Assembly: GCF_022024035.1 (NCBI RefSeq)
Contig: NZ_CP091787.1
Span: 806,001-870,000 of the forward strand
Length of the DNA stretch: 64,000 nucleotides
From: Prevotella sp. E13-17
Lineage (GTDB): Bacteria; Bacteroidota; Bacteroidia; Bacteroidales; Bacteroidaceae
Direction: 5' to 3'
The notes under the pieces are model-generated. The model saw only the letters and a list, made by a program, of their open reading frames with translations, made no database searches and had not been told where the DNA came from. Made by a program: the position numbers and the translations under genes. Within the stretch, counting starts at the first letter, position 1. Each line of letters opens with the position of its first letter. Below, one piece after another: positions 25,801 through 36,778 of the stretch.

Positions 25801-28266
25801 CTGAAGGGTGACGGGTGTGCCGTCGTTCGGAAACTGACCGTCGGAGAGATAGAACCACTCATCGGTCTCTTCTGCTGGCTTCTTGTCGTTGAGCGAGAAC
25901 ACGATAAAGGATTTTTCTATGATCTCATCTTCGTATTCGGCTCTCAGCGTGTGCTTACCGCTCTTCAATCGGGGCAGAATGATGGGAGCACAGGTCTCTA
26001 TGGTCTTCCATTTCCCTCTATCCAACTGATAGCGAACCTTACGTATGAGGTCGTTGCCAGCGGCATTCTTCAGGTGCAATGTGGGCTTTTGCATCTTCTC
26101 GATTAAAAGTTTGTCTTCGATATCGATGCTTAGTGCCGTCTTGCGATTGCCGAGAGGGACGGAGAGTTCACCGTGATGCGTCTCGCCAGCCATGTCTGTA
26201 ACGTCGGCCGTGACAATGAAATTGCAGAACAACGGATGTTCGGTAGCTGGCATCACCAGAGGCATTCTTACCTCAAAATGGCCATTGGCATCGGTCGTTG
26301 ATTCGCCAGTGAGGATGGTCTCGTCTTGTATGTCGTTGCCAAACCGCATGCTGCTCCAATAGGCCATGTCAGCAAACCACCACCATGCGCGGCGGCGTTC
26401 TACGCGATAGGTCACATGGGCATTCTGAACAGGTATGCCAGCATAGCTCTTGGCAGTGGCTTTGATGGTCAGAGTGTCGCCCGCTTTGTAGTCTTGCTCC
26501 ACTTTCGGAAACTCTACTTGGAAGGTGGGACGCTTGTATTCTTCAACTCGGAAATAATGATACTCATTGCCTATACGAATATGATAGTTACCTGTCAGGC
26601 CCTTAACGGGCAGGTTGAAGTCGGCACTGACTGTGCCAAAGGCATCGGTGACGAGCTGTTTCTCGGTCAAAACGCGATGGTTGGCGTCATAGAGAGTGAC
26701 AGTGACCTGCTTGTTGGCTGCCGCCCGTTGGTCGTTGTGCTGGTTGACATGATAGATAATGGCAGCCATGTGAACCTTCTGCCCAGGGCGATAGATGGCG
26801 CGATCGGTCATGATTGCTGTTTTGTCGCCTTCGTATTCGTATTCTTGATAATCGTACAGACGGTTTAAAAAGGGGCAGGGACAGAAACGGTCGTCTTTGG
26901 TTGAAGCAAAAACCTTGGTGTCGTAGGCATCGTTGGCTTGCTTGAAATGGTAGTAACATTCGCCTTGTGCATTGGTGGTGAGCGTCGTTGACTGCTCTTT
27001 GGTGATCAGACGCACGGAGGCTCCAGTGATGGGTTGGCCTGTTGTGGCATTGACAACCACAAAGCGCATTCTGTTGTTGGGCTGACCTTGCGAAAGTAAA
27101 CGGACGTCGCTCACGAAGTAAAGAATACGGGCGTTTGCGGTTTGGGGCTGTGAATTAAACTCTATCAGGTAAACGCCAGCAGGCAGACCAGGAAGTGTGA
27201 CGGTGTCATTCTGTAGCTCGTAATCCTTCCAATCGGTATAGTTGCGTGTCTCGTTAAATGGCGTAGCCGTGAGAAGAGGCTTGATTTTTTCGTAGTCTTG
27301 GGTATTGTTGGGGGTCAAAGAAATGTCTCCGTTGGCATTTACCTTGTAGATATGCATTGCCAACTGATTGATGCCTCTCAGGTTTTTGATGGTAATCTTC
27401 TGTTCGCGGTTTGGAATAAAGATATGTTTGTCAACGTTGACGGTGAACTGTTCTCGTGTGAGGTTCATGCGAGCATTGCGCAGTTCGTTCATGCGGGGCC
27501 AGCTCCCCCAGCGCTGAAGGGCTTTGTCGATGTAGGCAATGCGGTCGGAGACTTCTGCGTTGCGCATCTGCTGGTAGCGGCTGATGGCTGCTTCGCCACA
27601 AACATCCAAGTCGCCATAGAGCGCCATTAGTGAGTCGAGTTGTTCAATAGTGGCACCCTTGATTGCTGTAAGAAGTTGCGCCTTGCGGTTGGTGGTTGTC
27701 AGATAGTACTTGTGGAGAACCTTTGTCTGGTCTGTTTCATAGCCTATCACACTCAGCAGGTCGTCGTCAAAGAAACGACTGTCTTTCTCTTTAATAATAA
27801 AAGGAGTGTAGCCTGTGACCTTTGTTGCGGCTAATATAGCAGGGTGGGAAAGTGCCTTCTCGCGATAGTATGCCGCTTGTTGACGGGCTTCGTCGAAAGA
27901 CAACGCATTGTTCTCGTATATTGAAACGAGCACTGCATCATAGACGGCCTGTAGCGCCCAGTTGCCTTCTGCCTTCTGTTCGCATGCCTCCAGACGCTCA
28001 ATGGCTGACTTGAGCGAGTCGGTCGAGATAGCTGTCAATGCTTTTGCTGCCGAAAGTTCGGCTTTCAGCAGATGCCCATAGTCCTTTTCTCTTTCTGCTT
28101 TCTTGGCAATCTTTTGCAAGATAGTGATCTGTGTGCGTGGCAGATCTTTATCCTCTGCATCGTTGACCTGTTTCCAAAGAGTGTTGTATGTCTGTTTGGA
28201 CTGGGCGTATAAACAATTAGTTGATGCCATCAGCAAGATGGCTGCAATCATTATATACTTCTTCAT
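22831..28266 (-). CDS. Alpha-2-macroglobulin family protein, thioester-less, with plug-like insert
   Basis: The 1811-residue exported protein (signal peptide MKKYIMIAAILLMASTNCLYAQ) has the layout of Bacteroidetes alpha-2-macroglobulins. An N-terminal helical region comes first, then an MG2 domain with DRAIYRPGQ near residue 485. Further MG domains lead to the central A2M domain (TLPESLTSWRF, about 1160), then an alpha-alpha toroid and a C-terminal receptor-like domain. The thioester CxEQ is absent; the corresponding place reads NDQCAICQ (about 1295), so covalent protease trapping is unlikely. Near 1040, GSGSTLNGRIAGLDI resembles a TonB plug segment. Known relatives are protease inhibitors of the periplasm or outer membrane. 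It is the first gene of a six-gene operon. Confidence 0.85.
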   Translation of the reverse strand: MKKYIMIAAILLMASTNCLYAQSKQTYNTLWKQVNDAEDKDLPRTQITILQKIAKKAEREKDYGHLLKAELSAAKALTAISTDSLKSAIERLEACEQKAEGNWALQAVYDAVLVSIYENNALSFDEARQQAAYYREKALSHPAILAATKVTGYTPFIIKEKDSRFFDDDLLSVIGYETDQTKVLHKYYLTTTNRKAQLLTAIKGATIEQLDSLMALYGDLDVCGEAAISRYQQMRNAEVSDRIAYIDKALQRWGSWPRMNELRNARMNLTREQFTVNVDKHIFIPNREQKITIKNLRGINQLAMHIYKVNANGDISLTPNNTQDYEKIKPLLTATPFNETRNYTDWKDYELQNDTVTLPGLPAGVYLIEFNSQPQTANARILYFVSDVRLLSQGQPNNRMRFVVVNATTGQPITGASVRLITKEQSTTLTTNAQGECYYHFKQANDAYDTKVFASTKDDRFCPCPFLNRLYDYQEYEYEGDKTAIMTDRAIYRPGQKVHMAAIIYHVNQHNDQRAAANKQVTVTLYDANHRVLTEKQLVTDAFGTVSADFNLPVKGLTGNYHIRIGNEYHYFRVEEYKRPTFQVEFPKVEQDYKAGDTLTIKATAKSYAGIPVQNAHVTYRVERRRAWWWFADMAYWSSMRFGNDIQDETILTGESTTDANGHFEVRMPLVMPATEHPLFCNFIVTADVTDMAGETHHGELSVPLGNRKTALSIDIEDKLLIEKMQKPTLHLKNAAGNDLIRKVRYQLDRGKWKTIETCAPIILPRLKSGKHTLRAEYEDEIIEKSFIVFSLNDKKPAEETDEWFYLSDGQFPNDGTPVTLQIGSSAKDVHIIYTIASGIGIIEQGSVDKSNALINRKLTYKPEYGDGLSLSYVWVKDGLVYRYNFSILRPTEDKKLNMTWETFRDRLTPGQQEEWTLKVEPTSADGIQLMATLFDKSLDQLAMHNWNFMPYTNYSLPILEWSFSEGYSVRRNATRKLNPLKVDELALSHFDSSCYPSMWYPSTRRPFKRGLHLAEEPLKVNSNADTYECMESNYIVTGSGSTLNGRIAGLDIKQKTASSEESSQAAHATEQVSMRENLQETAFFYPQMMADSTGIFTLKFTLPESLTSWRFIGLAHTKDLRYGLLEGEAVAKKDVMIQPNLPRFIRMGDEATISARIFNTSDHDIEGVARLELLDPETMQVLYSDSRNTLVPANATFGVTFPYVCRHETQGLVVAKLSFTGEGFSDGEQHYLPILPNKEQMTVTIPFTQTAPGTKTIDLAAMIPTDATQARLTFEYTNNPAWLMIQALPTVAHANDQCAICQATALYANTLGRHILGQNPQAKHVFETWKQENGEETSLTSALEKNEALKDLVLNETPWVADARSETEQKRQLADFFDSSLMDYRITSAINQLSLLQKANGSWSWWPGMNGSFFITVEVSEMLVRLNQMAGEQADTKKMLAASFTFMDQEILKMVDEMKKEEKKGHRQSFPSFKALQYLYMSKISGRKPTAKVEEAQSYLKKLLKKDVKSQSIYEKALAAIILNAPAYIKSLKEYTVYKEDMGRYYDTPRAGYSWRDYRIPTQVAVIEALQKLTPADTTTIDQMRRWLLQQKRTQAWDTPINSVNAIYAFLNAQDNQGILDSPSMPTTLRVDEKLLDHSKATAGLGYVKVSHDYHGQQTFTAEKTSAGTSWGAVYAQFMQPTTSIQPGSSEISVKRELIGHQPLKVGDRIKVRITINAARDFDFVEVIDKRAACMEPVNQLSGFRNGYYCAPKDNATHYYFDRLPKGKHVIETEYYIDRLGTYETGALTAGCAYAPEFRGQTASETIIVK

Positions 28267-28284
28267 TGTAGCTTACATTTTGAG

Positions 28285-28292
28285 CAAAGTTA
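28285..28292 (-). promoter_or_regulatory. -7 element upstream of the alpha-2-macroglobulin operon
   Basis: TAACTTTG on the minus strand lies 18 bp before the start codon at 28266. TTTTG is present upstream, but only about 16 bp away, so the -33 spacing is non-standard. Confidence 0.55.
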
Positions 28293-28383
28293 CAAATAAA
28301 TATTGAGACAAAAGGGGATTGTGCCATTAAAAAAAGAAAGTTTAACGAAATAGGACCGTTGCTTGTATGATGCAATGTGCTGT

Positions 28384-28403
28384 TTGTCAATGACAAATTG
28401 TCA
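28384..28403 (+). promoter_or_regulatory. Triple TTGTCA/TGACAA element upstream of clpB
   Basis: TTGTCA-a-TGACAA-a-TTGTCA: three alternating copies of one 6-mer, each separated by a single A. It lies about 95 bp before the clpB ATG. Because clpB is a stress gene, it is a candidate operator or heat-shock element. No regulator is known from this window. Confidence 0.45.
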
Positions 28404-28495
28404 TACTCGCTTGCCGTTTTGTCTGTATTTTGCCTTGGGCATGCAGTTTGAGGAACTTGGGTAGAACGAATTAATTAATTGGAAAGGAGAATATT

Positions 28496-31003
28496 ATGAC
28501 GCTTGAAAAGTTTACAATCAAAGCACAGGAGACAGTTCAGCAGGCTGTGAATATAGCCCGTAAGAACAGTCAACAGTCCATTGAGCCCATTCACTTGTTG
28601 AGGGCTCTGATGGATAAAGCGCAGGACATCACCAATTTTGTATTTCAGAAGTTGGGTGTCAATGTGCAGCAATTAGAGGTGTTGACTTCGCAAGAACTCC
28701 AGCATTTGGCTCGTGTGCAGGGTGGAGATCCCTATCTTTCAAACGATAGTCAAAAGGTTTTGCAGAAGGCTGAAGACCTTTCGCGCGAAATGGGCGATGA
28801 GTATGTGTCTTGTGAACCCATGCTTCTGGCACTGTTAATCGTTAACTCAACGGTTAGTCGCATGCTGAAAGATACCGGTGCCAACGAGAAAGACATGCGG
28901 CAGGCCATCCTGGAACTGCGTCGTGGACAGAAAGTGCAGAGCCAAAGTGCAGACGATAACTATCAGTCGCTGGAGAAGTATGCCAAGAATTTGGTGGACT
29001 TGGCACGTGCTGGGAAGCTTGACCCAGTGATTGGCCGAGATGATGAGATTCGCCGTGTGCTGCAGATTCTCTCGCGTAGAACGAAGAATAATCCTATTTT
29101 AATAGGCGAACCTGGAACGGGTAAAACCGCTATCGTAGAGGGATTGGCTCAGCGCATCGTTCGTGGTGATGTGCCAGAGAACCTGAAAGACAAGCAACTC
29201 TTCTCGCTTGATATGGGCGCACTGGTAGCTGGCGCTAAATATAAAGGTGAGTTCGAGGAGCGACTAAAGAGCGTGATCAATGAGGTGACGGCGTCAGAAG
29301 GACGTATCATCCTCTTTATTGATGAGATTCATACACTCGTAGGAGCTGGTAAGGGTGAAGGTGCCATGGATGCAGCCAATATCTTGAAGCCTGCACTGGC
29401 ACGTGGAGAACTGCGTTCAATTGGTGCCACGACCTTGAATGAATATCAGAAATATTTCGAGAAGGACAAGGCATTGGAGCGTCGATTCCAGACAGTGATG
29501 GTTGATGAACCTGATGAACTTTCGGCAATCTCGATCCTTCGTGGCCTGAAAGAACGCTATGAGAACCACCACAAGGTGCGTATCCAAGACGATGCTTGTA
29601 TTGCGGCGGTACAACTCTCGGAACGATACATCACAGAACGTTTCCTTCCAGATAAGGCTATCGACTTGATGGACGAGGCTGCGGCTAAATTGCGCATGGA
29701 ACGCGACTCGGTACCAGAAGAGCTGGACGAGATAATGCGTCGCTTGGCTCAGCTGGAGATTGAGCGAGAAGCTATCAAACGTGAAGGCGATCAGCCCAAA
29801 ATAGCTCAGTTGGATAAAGAGATAGCAGAGCTAAAAGAGCAAGAAACTCGGTTCCGCGCCAAGTGGGAAGGCGAGCGCCAGCTCATCAACAAGATCCAGC
29901 AGGACAAGCAAGAGATGGAAAACTTGAAGTTGGAAGCTGAGCGTGCTGAACGAGAGGGTGATTATGGTAAAGTCGCTGAGATTCGATACTCAAAGCTAAA
30001 GGCCTTGGAGGATGATATCTTAGCTATTCAGGGGCAGCTGTCAAATGCTCAAGGCGGCAACTCGTTGGTGCGTGAAGAGGTCACAGCCGATGATATTGCT
30101 GAGGTGGTGAGCCGCTGGACGGGCATTCCTGTGACTCGCATGATGCAGAGCGAACGTGAAAAGCTGCTGCATTTGGAGGAAGAATTGCATAAGCGCGTGA
30201 TTGGTCAGGAGGAGGCTATCACGGCGGTAAGCGATGCAGTGCGTCGTTCAAGAGCAGGACTGCAAGACCCCAAGCGACCGATTGCTTCATTTATTTTCCT
30301 GGGTACAACGGGTGTCGGAAAGACGGAACTGGCAAAGGCATTGGCAGAATACCTGTTCAATGACGAGACCATGATGACACGTATCGACATGTCGGAGTAT
30401 CAAGAGAAGCACACTGTCAGCCGCCTTATTGGTGCGCCTCCGGGATATGTCGGTTATGACGAGGGCGGACAGCTGACCGAAGCAGTGCGTCGCAAACCTT
30501 ATAGTGTGGTGCTTTTCGACGAGATTGAGAAGGCTCATCCTGATGTGTTCAACATCCTGCTGCAGGTGTTGGACGATGGAAGGCTGACCGATAACAAGGG
30601 ACGTACTGCCGATTTCAAGAACACAATTATTATAATGACGAGCAATGCCACGCGCGAACAGCTTCGACAGAACATGCGTCCCGAGTTCTTGAATCGTATT
30701 GACGAGATTATCACCTTCCAACAACTGTCGAAAGAGGAAATCGCTCAGGTGGTTCGTCTGCAACTTGGACGAGTGCAGAAGATGCTGGAGCCACAAGGAT
30801 TCCAACTGCAGGTCAGCGATCATGCTGTGGCATGGCTGGCTGAAGAGGGTTATGATCCTGACTTTGGAGCTCGCCCTGTGAAGCGTGCTATCCAGCAATA
30901 TCTGCTCAATGACTTGTCGAAGAGAATACTTGCAGATGAAATTGACCGGACCAAACCAATAGTAGTTGATGAGTTCGGCGAAGGATTGGTATTTCATAAC
31001 TAA
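28496..31003 (+). CDS. clpB: ATP-dependent disaggregase ClpB
   Basis: ClpB is a hexameric AAA+ chaperone that, with DnaK, extracts proteins from aggregates. The 835-residue protein has an N-terminal Clp-N domain (1-145), the first AAA domain with GEPGTGKT (204-211), and a coiled-coil middle domain (about 390-520, rich in Glu/Lys/Arg). The second AAA domain has GTTGVGKT (603-610) and the [13 protein letters not shown] pore-loop region. The middle domain separates it from ClpA/ClpC. It is slightly shorter than the usual 860 residues. It stands alone with a 229-bp upstream gap holding a symmetrical TTGTCA element, consistent with stress control. Confidence 0.95.
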   Translation: MTLEKFTIKAQETVQQAVNIARKNSQQSIEPIHLLRALMDKAQDITNFVFQKLGVNVQQLEVLTSQELQHLARVQGGDPYLSNDSQKVLQKAEDLSREMGDEYVSCEPMLLALLIVNSTVSRMLKDTGANEKDMRQAILELRRGQKVQSQSADDNYQSLEKYAKNLVDLARAGKLDPVIGRDDEIRRVLQILSRRTKNNPILIGEPGTGKTAIVEGLAQRIVRGDVPENLKDKQLFSLDMGALVAGAKYKGEFEERLKSVINEVTASEGRIILFIDEIHTLVGAGKGEGAMDAANILKPALARGELRSIGATTLNEYQKYFEKDKALERRFQTVMVDEPDELSAISILRGLKERYENHHKVRIQDDACIAAVQLSERYITERFLPDKAIDLMDEAAAKLRMERDSVPEELDEIMRRLAQLEIEREAIKREGDQPKIAQLDKEIAELKEQETRFRAKWEGERQLINKIQQDKQEMENLKLEAERAEREGDYGKVAEIRYSKLKALEDDILAIQGQLSNAQGGNSLVREEVTADDIAEVVSRWTGIPVTRMMQSEREKLLHLEEELHKRVIGQEEAITAVSDAVRRSRAGLQDPKRPIASFIFLGTTGVGKTELAKALAEYLFNDETMMTRIDMSEYQEKHTVSRLIGAPPGYVGYDEGGQLTEAVRRKPYSVVLFDEIEKAHPDVFNILLQVLDDGRLTDNKGRTADFKNTIIIMTSNATREQLRQNMRPEFLNRIDEIITFQQLSKEEIAQVVRLQLGRVQKMLEPQGFQLQVSDHAVAWLAEEGYDPDFGARPVKRAIQQYLLNDLSKRILADEIDRTKPIVVDEFGEGLVFHN

Positions 31004-31061
31004 AAAAGAAGTTTGTTTTTCTGAAAAAAATAAAAAAGGATACTTTCTGTGATAGAAAAGT

Positions 31062-31092
31062 TTTGCGCAAAGTGAATTAATTGCTAACTTTG
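31062..31092 (+). promoter_or_regulatory. Consensus promoter of the DUF5686 gene
   Basis: TTTG (31062-31065), 19 bp, TAACTTTG (31085-31092). The predicted RNA start at about 31098-31100 leaves almost no leader before the ATG at 31102. Confidence 0.75.
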
Positions 31093-31101
31093 CCGCACCG
31101 T

Positions 31102-33717
31102 ATGAAAAGGATAACACAAGAATTAAGAATGTCAGCCATCTTGCTCATGATGCTGATGCTGATGGTAGCTGTTGAAACACAGGCTCAAATTACAGGACAC
31201 GTAGTAGATGCCACTAATGGTCAGCCTGTTTCAATGGCTAGCATCATTTATCGTAGCAATAAGGTGGCTGTTCGCGCTGATAGCTTGGGATGTTTTAGTA
31301 TTGAACGTCATCATGGGTGGCGTCTGACGGTCAGCGCTGTTGGTTATAATCCCAAAGTGATAAATATAGATAGTAAGACGCCTGCAACTCTTATTGTTCG
31401 TTTGAAGCCTAACTCAAAAGTGCTTGAGGAGGTGACGGTCAGCTCGAAGAAAAGGTCAAAGTATAGTCGAAAGAATAATCCTGCCGTGGAGTTGATGAAG
31501 AAAGTGATTGCGGCAAGGAAAAAGACAGATATCAAAACTCACGACTATTACCAGTATAATAACTATCAGAAGATCATGTTCGGACTGAATGATCTGAAGT
31601 TAGATACACTCGAGTCGAAGTTGTTTCAGCGTCATCCTTGGTTGCTTAATCAGGTGGAAGTGAGTGCTTACAATAACAAACTCATCTTGCCGCTCTCGGT
31701 CGATGAGAAGGTTACGCAAGAAATCTACCGTCGCGACCCGCATACAGAGAAAAGTATTATCAAAGGAGAGACATCAACGGGCGTCAACGACCTGTTTCAG
31801 ACGGGCGACATCATCAACCAAGTACTGACCGAATGTTTCACGGATATTGATATTTACGAGGATGATATCCGCCTGTTCCAATATCCCTTTACCAGTCCTA
31901 TCGGGAAAGACGCTATTTCTTTTTACCGCTATTACATTACAGATACAACGATGGTTGGTACTGATCGCTGTATCCAGTTAGACTTTACACCAAATAATCA
32001 ACAGGACTTTGGCTTCCGTGGACGTTTGTTTGTGCTTGACGATTCAAGCTATCAGGTGAAACGTTGCGAACTGACTATTCCCAAGACCAGCAGCGTGAAC
32101 TGGGTTGAGAATATGCAGAGCATACAAGAATACACCAAGCAGCCGAATGGCGACTGGGTGCTCACGGTCGATGATATGATGGTAGAGCTCTATCTCTCTA
32201 AGCTATTATCGAAGTTTATTGTCGTACGTACGACGCGCCATAGCGACTATGATTTCACAGAGGTGCCCCGCCAATTGTTGAGAGGCAAGAAGAAAATACT
32301 AAAGGATGCCTATGCCGAAATGCAGGATGATGATTTCTGGGCAAAATACCGTCAGGTGGAACTGACAAAGAGTGAAAGCTCAATGGATAGCTTTGTTAAG
32401 AACCTGCAGCAACTCAAAGGATTTAAGTATGCCATCTTTGCCCTAAGAGCACTTGTGGAGAACTTTGTGGATACAGGTACCAAAGAACACCCCTCGAAAG
32501 TGGATATCGGTCCTATCAACACGATCGTCTCGCAGAATTTCTATGATAAGTGGCGTCTGCGTGCCTCTGCCCAGACAACTGCCAATCTGCATCCTCACCT
32601 TTTCCTGAAAGGTTACTATGCCCGTGGCATGGAGTCGAACCAGAACTACTACGATGCCCAGCTAACCTATACGTTCAACCGCCCAGGTTATCTGCCTCGA
32701 GAGTTCCCTCGTAAAGCATTATACGTAGAGTCAATGCGCGATGTGATGCTGGCAAGCGATAAGTTTATTCAGACGGACAAAGATAATCTGTTCACCTCGC
32801 TGAAGTTTGCTGAGATGGACAAAATGTTCCTTTACAACAGACAGCAGGTGGGCGTTGACTATGAAATGGAGTGGGGACTGAAACTCTTCGGTAATGTGAA
32901 AACCGAGAAGTTGCAGCCTATTGGCAACTTGTCGTTCACAACACTTCATGACATGGATGATCCTACACAGTATTATAAGCAGCCAAAGATGACGGGATTG
33001 GGTCGCCAGTCCCTGCGCTATACGGAGGCTACCGTTGGGTTCCGACTGGCTCCAGGCGAGACTTTTATCAACACCAAACAGCACCGTTGGCCACTTTCTC
33101 TTGATGCACCCGTGTTCCGTTTGCAGCACACGATGGGCTTTGATGGCGTGTTAGGGGGACAATATCGTTACAACTTCACTGAGGGTGAGTTCTATAAGCG
33201 CTTCTGGTTGCCCATGAACTGGGGAAAGTTTGGCGTCAGAACCAAGTTCGGTGCCCAGTGGAATCAAGTACCTTATCCCTTGCTGATCATGCCTGTGGCC
33301 AACTTAGGCTATGTGCTTGAGGACGAGACATTCAACTTGATTAATAATATGGAGTTCCTGAATGACCGTTACATCTCCGTGATGGCCGACTGGGATTTAA
33401 ATGGTAAACTGTTTAATCGCATTCCTTTCCTCAAGCGACTGAAGTGGCGTGAGTTTATCAGTGCTAAGATGTTGTGGGGTAGTTTGTCTGACAAGAATAA
33501 TCCTTTCTTGGAAGAAAATCAGTCGAGCGACATCCTGATGATGTTCCCCGATGGCAGTCATGTGATGGATAAGAGCAGACCTTACTGGGAGGTCTCTGTA
33601 GGAATACATAACATTTTCAAACTCCTCCATGTGGAGTATATCCGGCGACTCAGCTATAATGAGTTGCCAACTGCTCATAAACAGATTGTGAAATTCACGT
33701 TTAGGGCATCGTTCTAA
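31102..33717 (+). CDS. DUF5686 outer-membrane protein with carboxypeptidase-like N-terminal domain
   Basis: The 871-residue protein has a signal peptide ending VETQAQ. A carboxypeptidase-regulatory-like beta domain follows (about 28-110, ITGHVVDATNGQPVSMASI). A long DUF5686 region probably forms an outer-membrane beta-barrel, ending in an aromatic residue (KFTFRASF). Many DUF5686 genes are found in Bacteroidetes; their role is unknown. ATG 31102 is preferred over 31129 because only the longer form has the positively charged n-region (MKRITQELR) expected of a signal peptide. With the consensus promoter this makes the mRNA nearly leaderless. Confidence 0.82.
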   Translation: MKRITQELRMSAILLMMLMLMVAVETQAQITGHVVDATNGQPVSMASIIYRSNKVAVRADSLGCFSIERHHGWRLTVSAVGYNPKVINIDSKTPATLIVRLKPNSKVLEEVTVSSKKRSKYSRKNNPAVELMKKVIAARKKTDIKTHDYYQYNNYQKIMFGLNDLKLDTLESKLFQRHPWLLNQVEVSAYNNKLILPLSVDEKVTQEIYRRDPHTEKSIIKGETSTGVNDLFQTGDIINQVLTECFTDIDIYEDDIRLFQYPFTSPIGKDAISFYRYYITDTTMVGTDRCIQLDFTPNNQQDFGFRGRLFVLDDSSYQVKRCELTIPKTSSVNWVENMQSIQEYTKQPNGDWVLTVDDMMVELYLSKLLSKFIVVRTTRHSDYDFTEVPRQLLRGKKKILKDAYAEMQDDDFWAKYRQVELTKSESSMDSFVKNLQQLKGFKYAIFALRALVENFVDTGTKEHPSKVDIGPINTIVSQNFYDKWRLRASAQTTANLHPHLFLKGYYARGMESNQNYYDAQLTYTFNRPGYLPREFPRKALYVESMRDVMLASDKFIQTDKDNLFTSLKFAEMDKMFLYNRQQVGVDYEMEWGLKLFGNVKTEKLQPIGNLSFTTLHDMDDPTQYYKQPKMTGLGRQSLRYTEATVGFRLAPGETFINTKQHRWPLSLDAPVFRLQHTMGFDGVLGGQYRYNFTEGEFYKRFWLPMNWGKFGVRTKFGAQWNQVPYPLLIMPVANLGYVLEDETFNLINNMEFLNDRYISVMADWDLNGKLFNRIPFLKRLKWREFISAKMLWGSLSDKNNPFLEENQSSDILMMFPDGSHVMDKSRPYWEVSVGIHNIFKLLHVEYIRRLSYNELPTAHKQIVKFTFRASF

Positions 33718-33766
33718 ATTGTAGTCAATAGTAAGTAATGTTTATTTAACCAATACAAACAAAACA

Positions 33767-35095
<1,329 letters not shown>

Positions 35096-35103
35096 TGAAT
35101 ATC

Positions 35104-35145
35104 AAAAGATAGCCCGCTGTTTAATGGCAGCAGGCTATCTTTTTT
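35104..35145 (+). terminator. Intrinsic terminator after inositol-3-phosphate synthase
   Basis: AGATAGCC and GGCTATCT pair, with an inner GCTG/CAGC stem and an 8-nt loop, followed by TTTTTT. The reverse strand also has a short T-run, so it may serve the convergent M6 protease gene. Confidence 0.85.
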
Positions 35146-35197
35146 ATGTCCTTATAGTAACGATAGGTACTAACTTAGGTTCTGTATATACTGAGGC

Positions 35198-36766
35198 CTA
35201 TCTTATGAATTTTATTATTTCTCCATTCTCTTTCCTGATGATAAAAATCCCCTTCTTGCCCGTTTGATGGCGTATAGTGCCGTCAAGCTGATAGCAAAGG
35301 GCTGGGTTACGACTGGTTTTGGGGTGTTTTACTTCCAGTATTGCTGGGTCTCCCCCCATGAAGTTAAAAGAGATGAGGCCCTCTTCCGTCATGCGTATGT
35401 CCGTGATAGCCTTAGACAACAGCGTCTCGGCAGCAGCGTTCTTGGTAATCATCACGCTGGCAGGAACAGAGGTATTAGTCAGACTGTCATTCCAAGTCGA
35501 GGTCGAATCTGTTATACAGGGGTAGGCAGAAGAACTCAGATGATAGTTATTCATATTCCGCTTGTTTCGGTAAGGACTACGGGCTAAGCCTCTTTGTGTC
35601 AATAGTTGATCCCATTCATTGTAGTTCAGGTCGTCGGCATTCACAAGTTCGTAGTGCAGTTGGCCTTTTGTGTTGTTTACGGTATTTCCTGCCCATTCGA
35701 TGGGAAGGTAATAGACGTGATAAATCACCAGTCCTTTCCCTGGCAATCCTGCATCCCATCCTTCCCATTGCCTGTTTTCCAACAGGTAGAACTCGTTGTC
35801 CGAATGGCTGATTTTGTAGCACTCACCACCTTGCGAAACAGGTTTCAAGTTGACGATGCTTGTCGGATTGGTCAACTCAATAGGCTTGGCCCATCCCAGC
35901 AGCATCTTCAGCATGGGAGAGTAGTTGGGCGGGCACCATCCGTAGTTTGTGAAGTTGCCACCGTCCATCAGGTCCCATTCATCGACGGCAGTATACTGCC
36001 AAAGATTCACAGGGTAAAGGTCGGGTAATCCCAAAAAGTGGCTGTATTCATGACAAATAGTGCCTAAGCCGTAAGAAACATTGTTAGGCCATATCTCTCC
36101 GCTGCAAGTATAGTCTGAAAGTTGATAGCCGCTTTTTGTGGTAATGGTGGTGTCTAAAAAGCTGGTGTGTGGCCAGATGTGGCCCCAGCATAAGGGACTA
36201 TTGATATTGCCACTGGTGCCTGCATATACAAAGATGACTTGCTCTATGCTTTTGTCGCCGTTCCAGTCATATTGACTAAAATCCAAGTCTGCATTCTCTG
36301 CCACAAAAGCATTCAGGGCTTCTCCTAAGGCTTCTTTATTATAGTCTTTGGTGTTTTCTGTCGGGTTCTTTCTGCCTTGTGCTTTCTGTGAAACCTCATA
36401 AGGACCAAAGACGTCGAATTTTAGGTTTAATAAGCCATTCGACTGTTCACGGAAATAGTCGGCAATACAACCTTTGCCATCACGCTCGTTGAAGCCATGA
36501 GCATTAAAAAGCGAGTCGTAATAGGCTTTGGTGTGTTTCTGGGTGAAATAGGTAGAGTCGCCTTTGAAGTTCAAAAGCACTACCGGGTGTTTATACACAC
36601 GAGTGGAATCCCAATCCTTTTTGATAGGAGGAAGCTTCTTTCTTGCACGGTGCTGATGCGTTGCTTCTGTATCGAAGTCTGGCATACAGCCACCTCTCTC
36701 AACGTTCTGCGCCGTGAGAAGAAGGGGAAAAATTGCCCCTATCAAAAAGGCGGGAATCCTTTTCAT
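35198..36766 (-). CDS. Secreted M6-family metalloprotease (immune inhibitor A-like)
   Basis: The 522-residue exported protein has a signal peptide (MKRIPAFLIGAIFPLLLTAQ) and an M6 peptidase domain. The zinc motif HEYSHFLGLPDLYP (first His about 239) is HExxH plus the third ligand Asp of the gluzincin-like/M6 pattern. YDWNGDKSIEQVIFVYAG upstream is typical of the family. The C-terminal part ends in a short beta-rich tail with ENGEIIKFIR. Relatives cleave host or dietary proteins. It follows the fumarase stop codon by 12 bp, so the two unrelated genes may share a transcript. Confidence 0.85.
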   Translation of the reverse strand: MKRIPAFLIGAIFPLLLTAQNVERGGCMPDFDTEATHQHRARKKLPPIKKDWDSTRVYKHPVVLLNFKGDSTYFTQKHTKAYYDSLFNAHGFNERDGKGCIADYFREQSNGLLNLKFDVFGPYEVSQKAQGRKNPTENTKDYNKEALGEALNAFVAENADLDFSQYDWNGDKSIEQVIFVYAGTSGNINSPLCWGHIWPHTSFLDTTITTKSGYQLSDYTCSGEIWPNNVSYGLGTICHEYSHFLGLPDLYPVNLWQYTAVDEWDLMDGGNFTNYGWCPPNYSPMLKMLLGWAKPIELTNPTSIVNLKPVSQGGECYKISHSDNEFYLLENRQWEGWDAGLPGKGLVIYHVYYLPIEWAGNTVNNTKGQLHYELVNADDLNYNEWDQLLTQRGLARSPYRNKRNMNNYHLSSSAYPCITDSTSTWNDSLTNTSVPASVMITKNAAAETLLSKAITDIRMTEEGLISFNFMGGDPAILEVKHPKTSRNPALCYQLDGTIRHQTGKKGIFIIRKENGEIIKFIR

Positions 36767-36778
36767 GTGAGCTTGATA

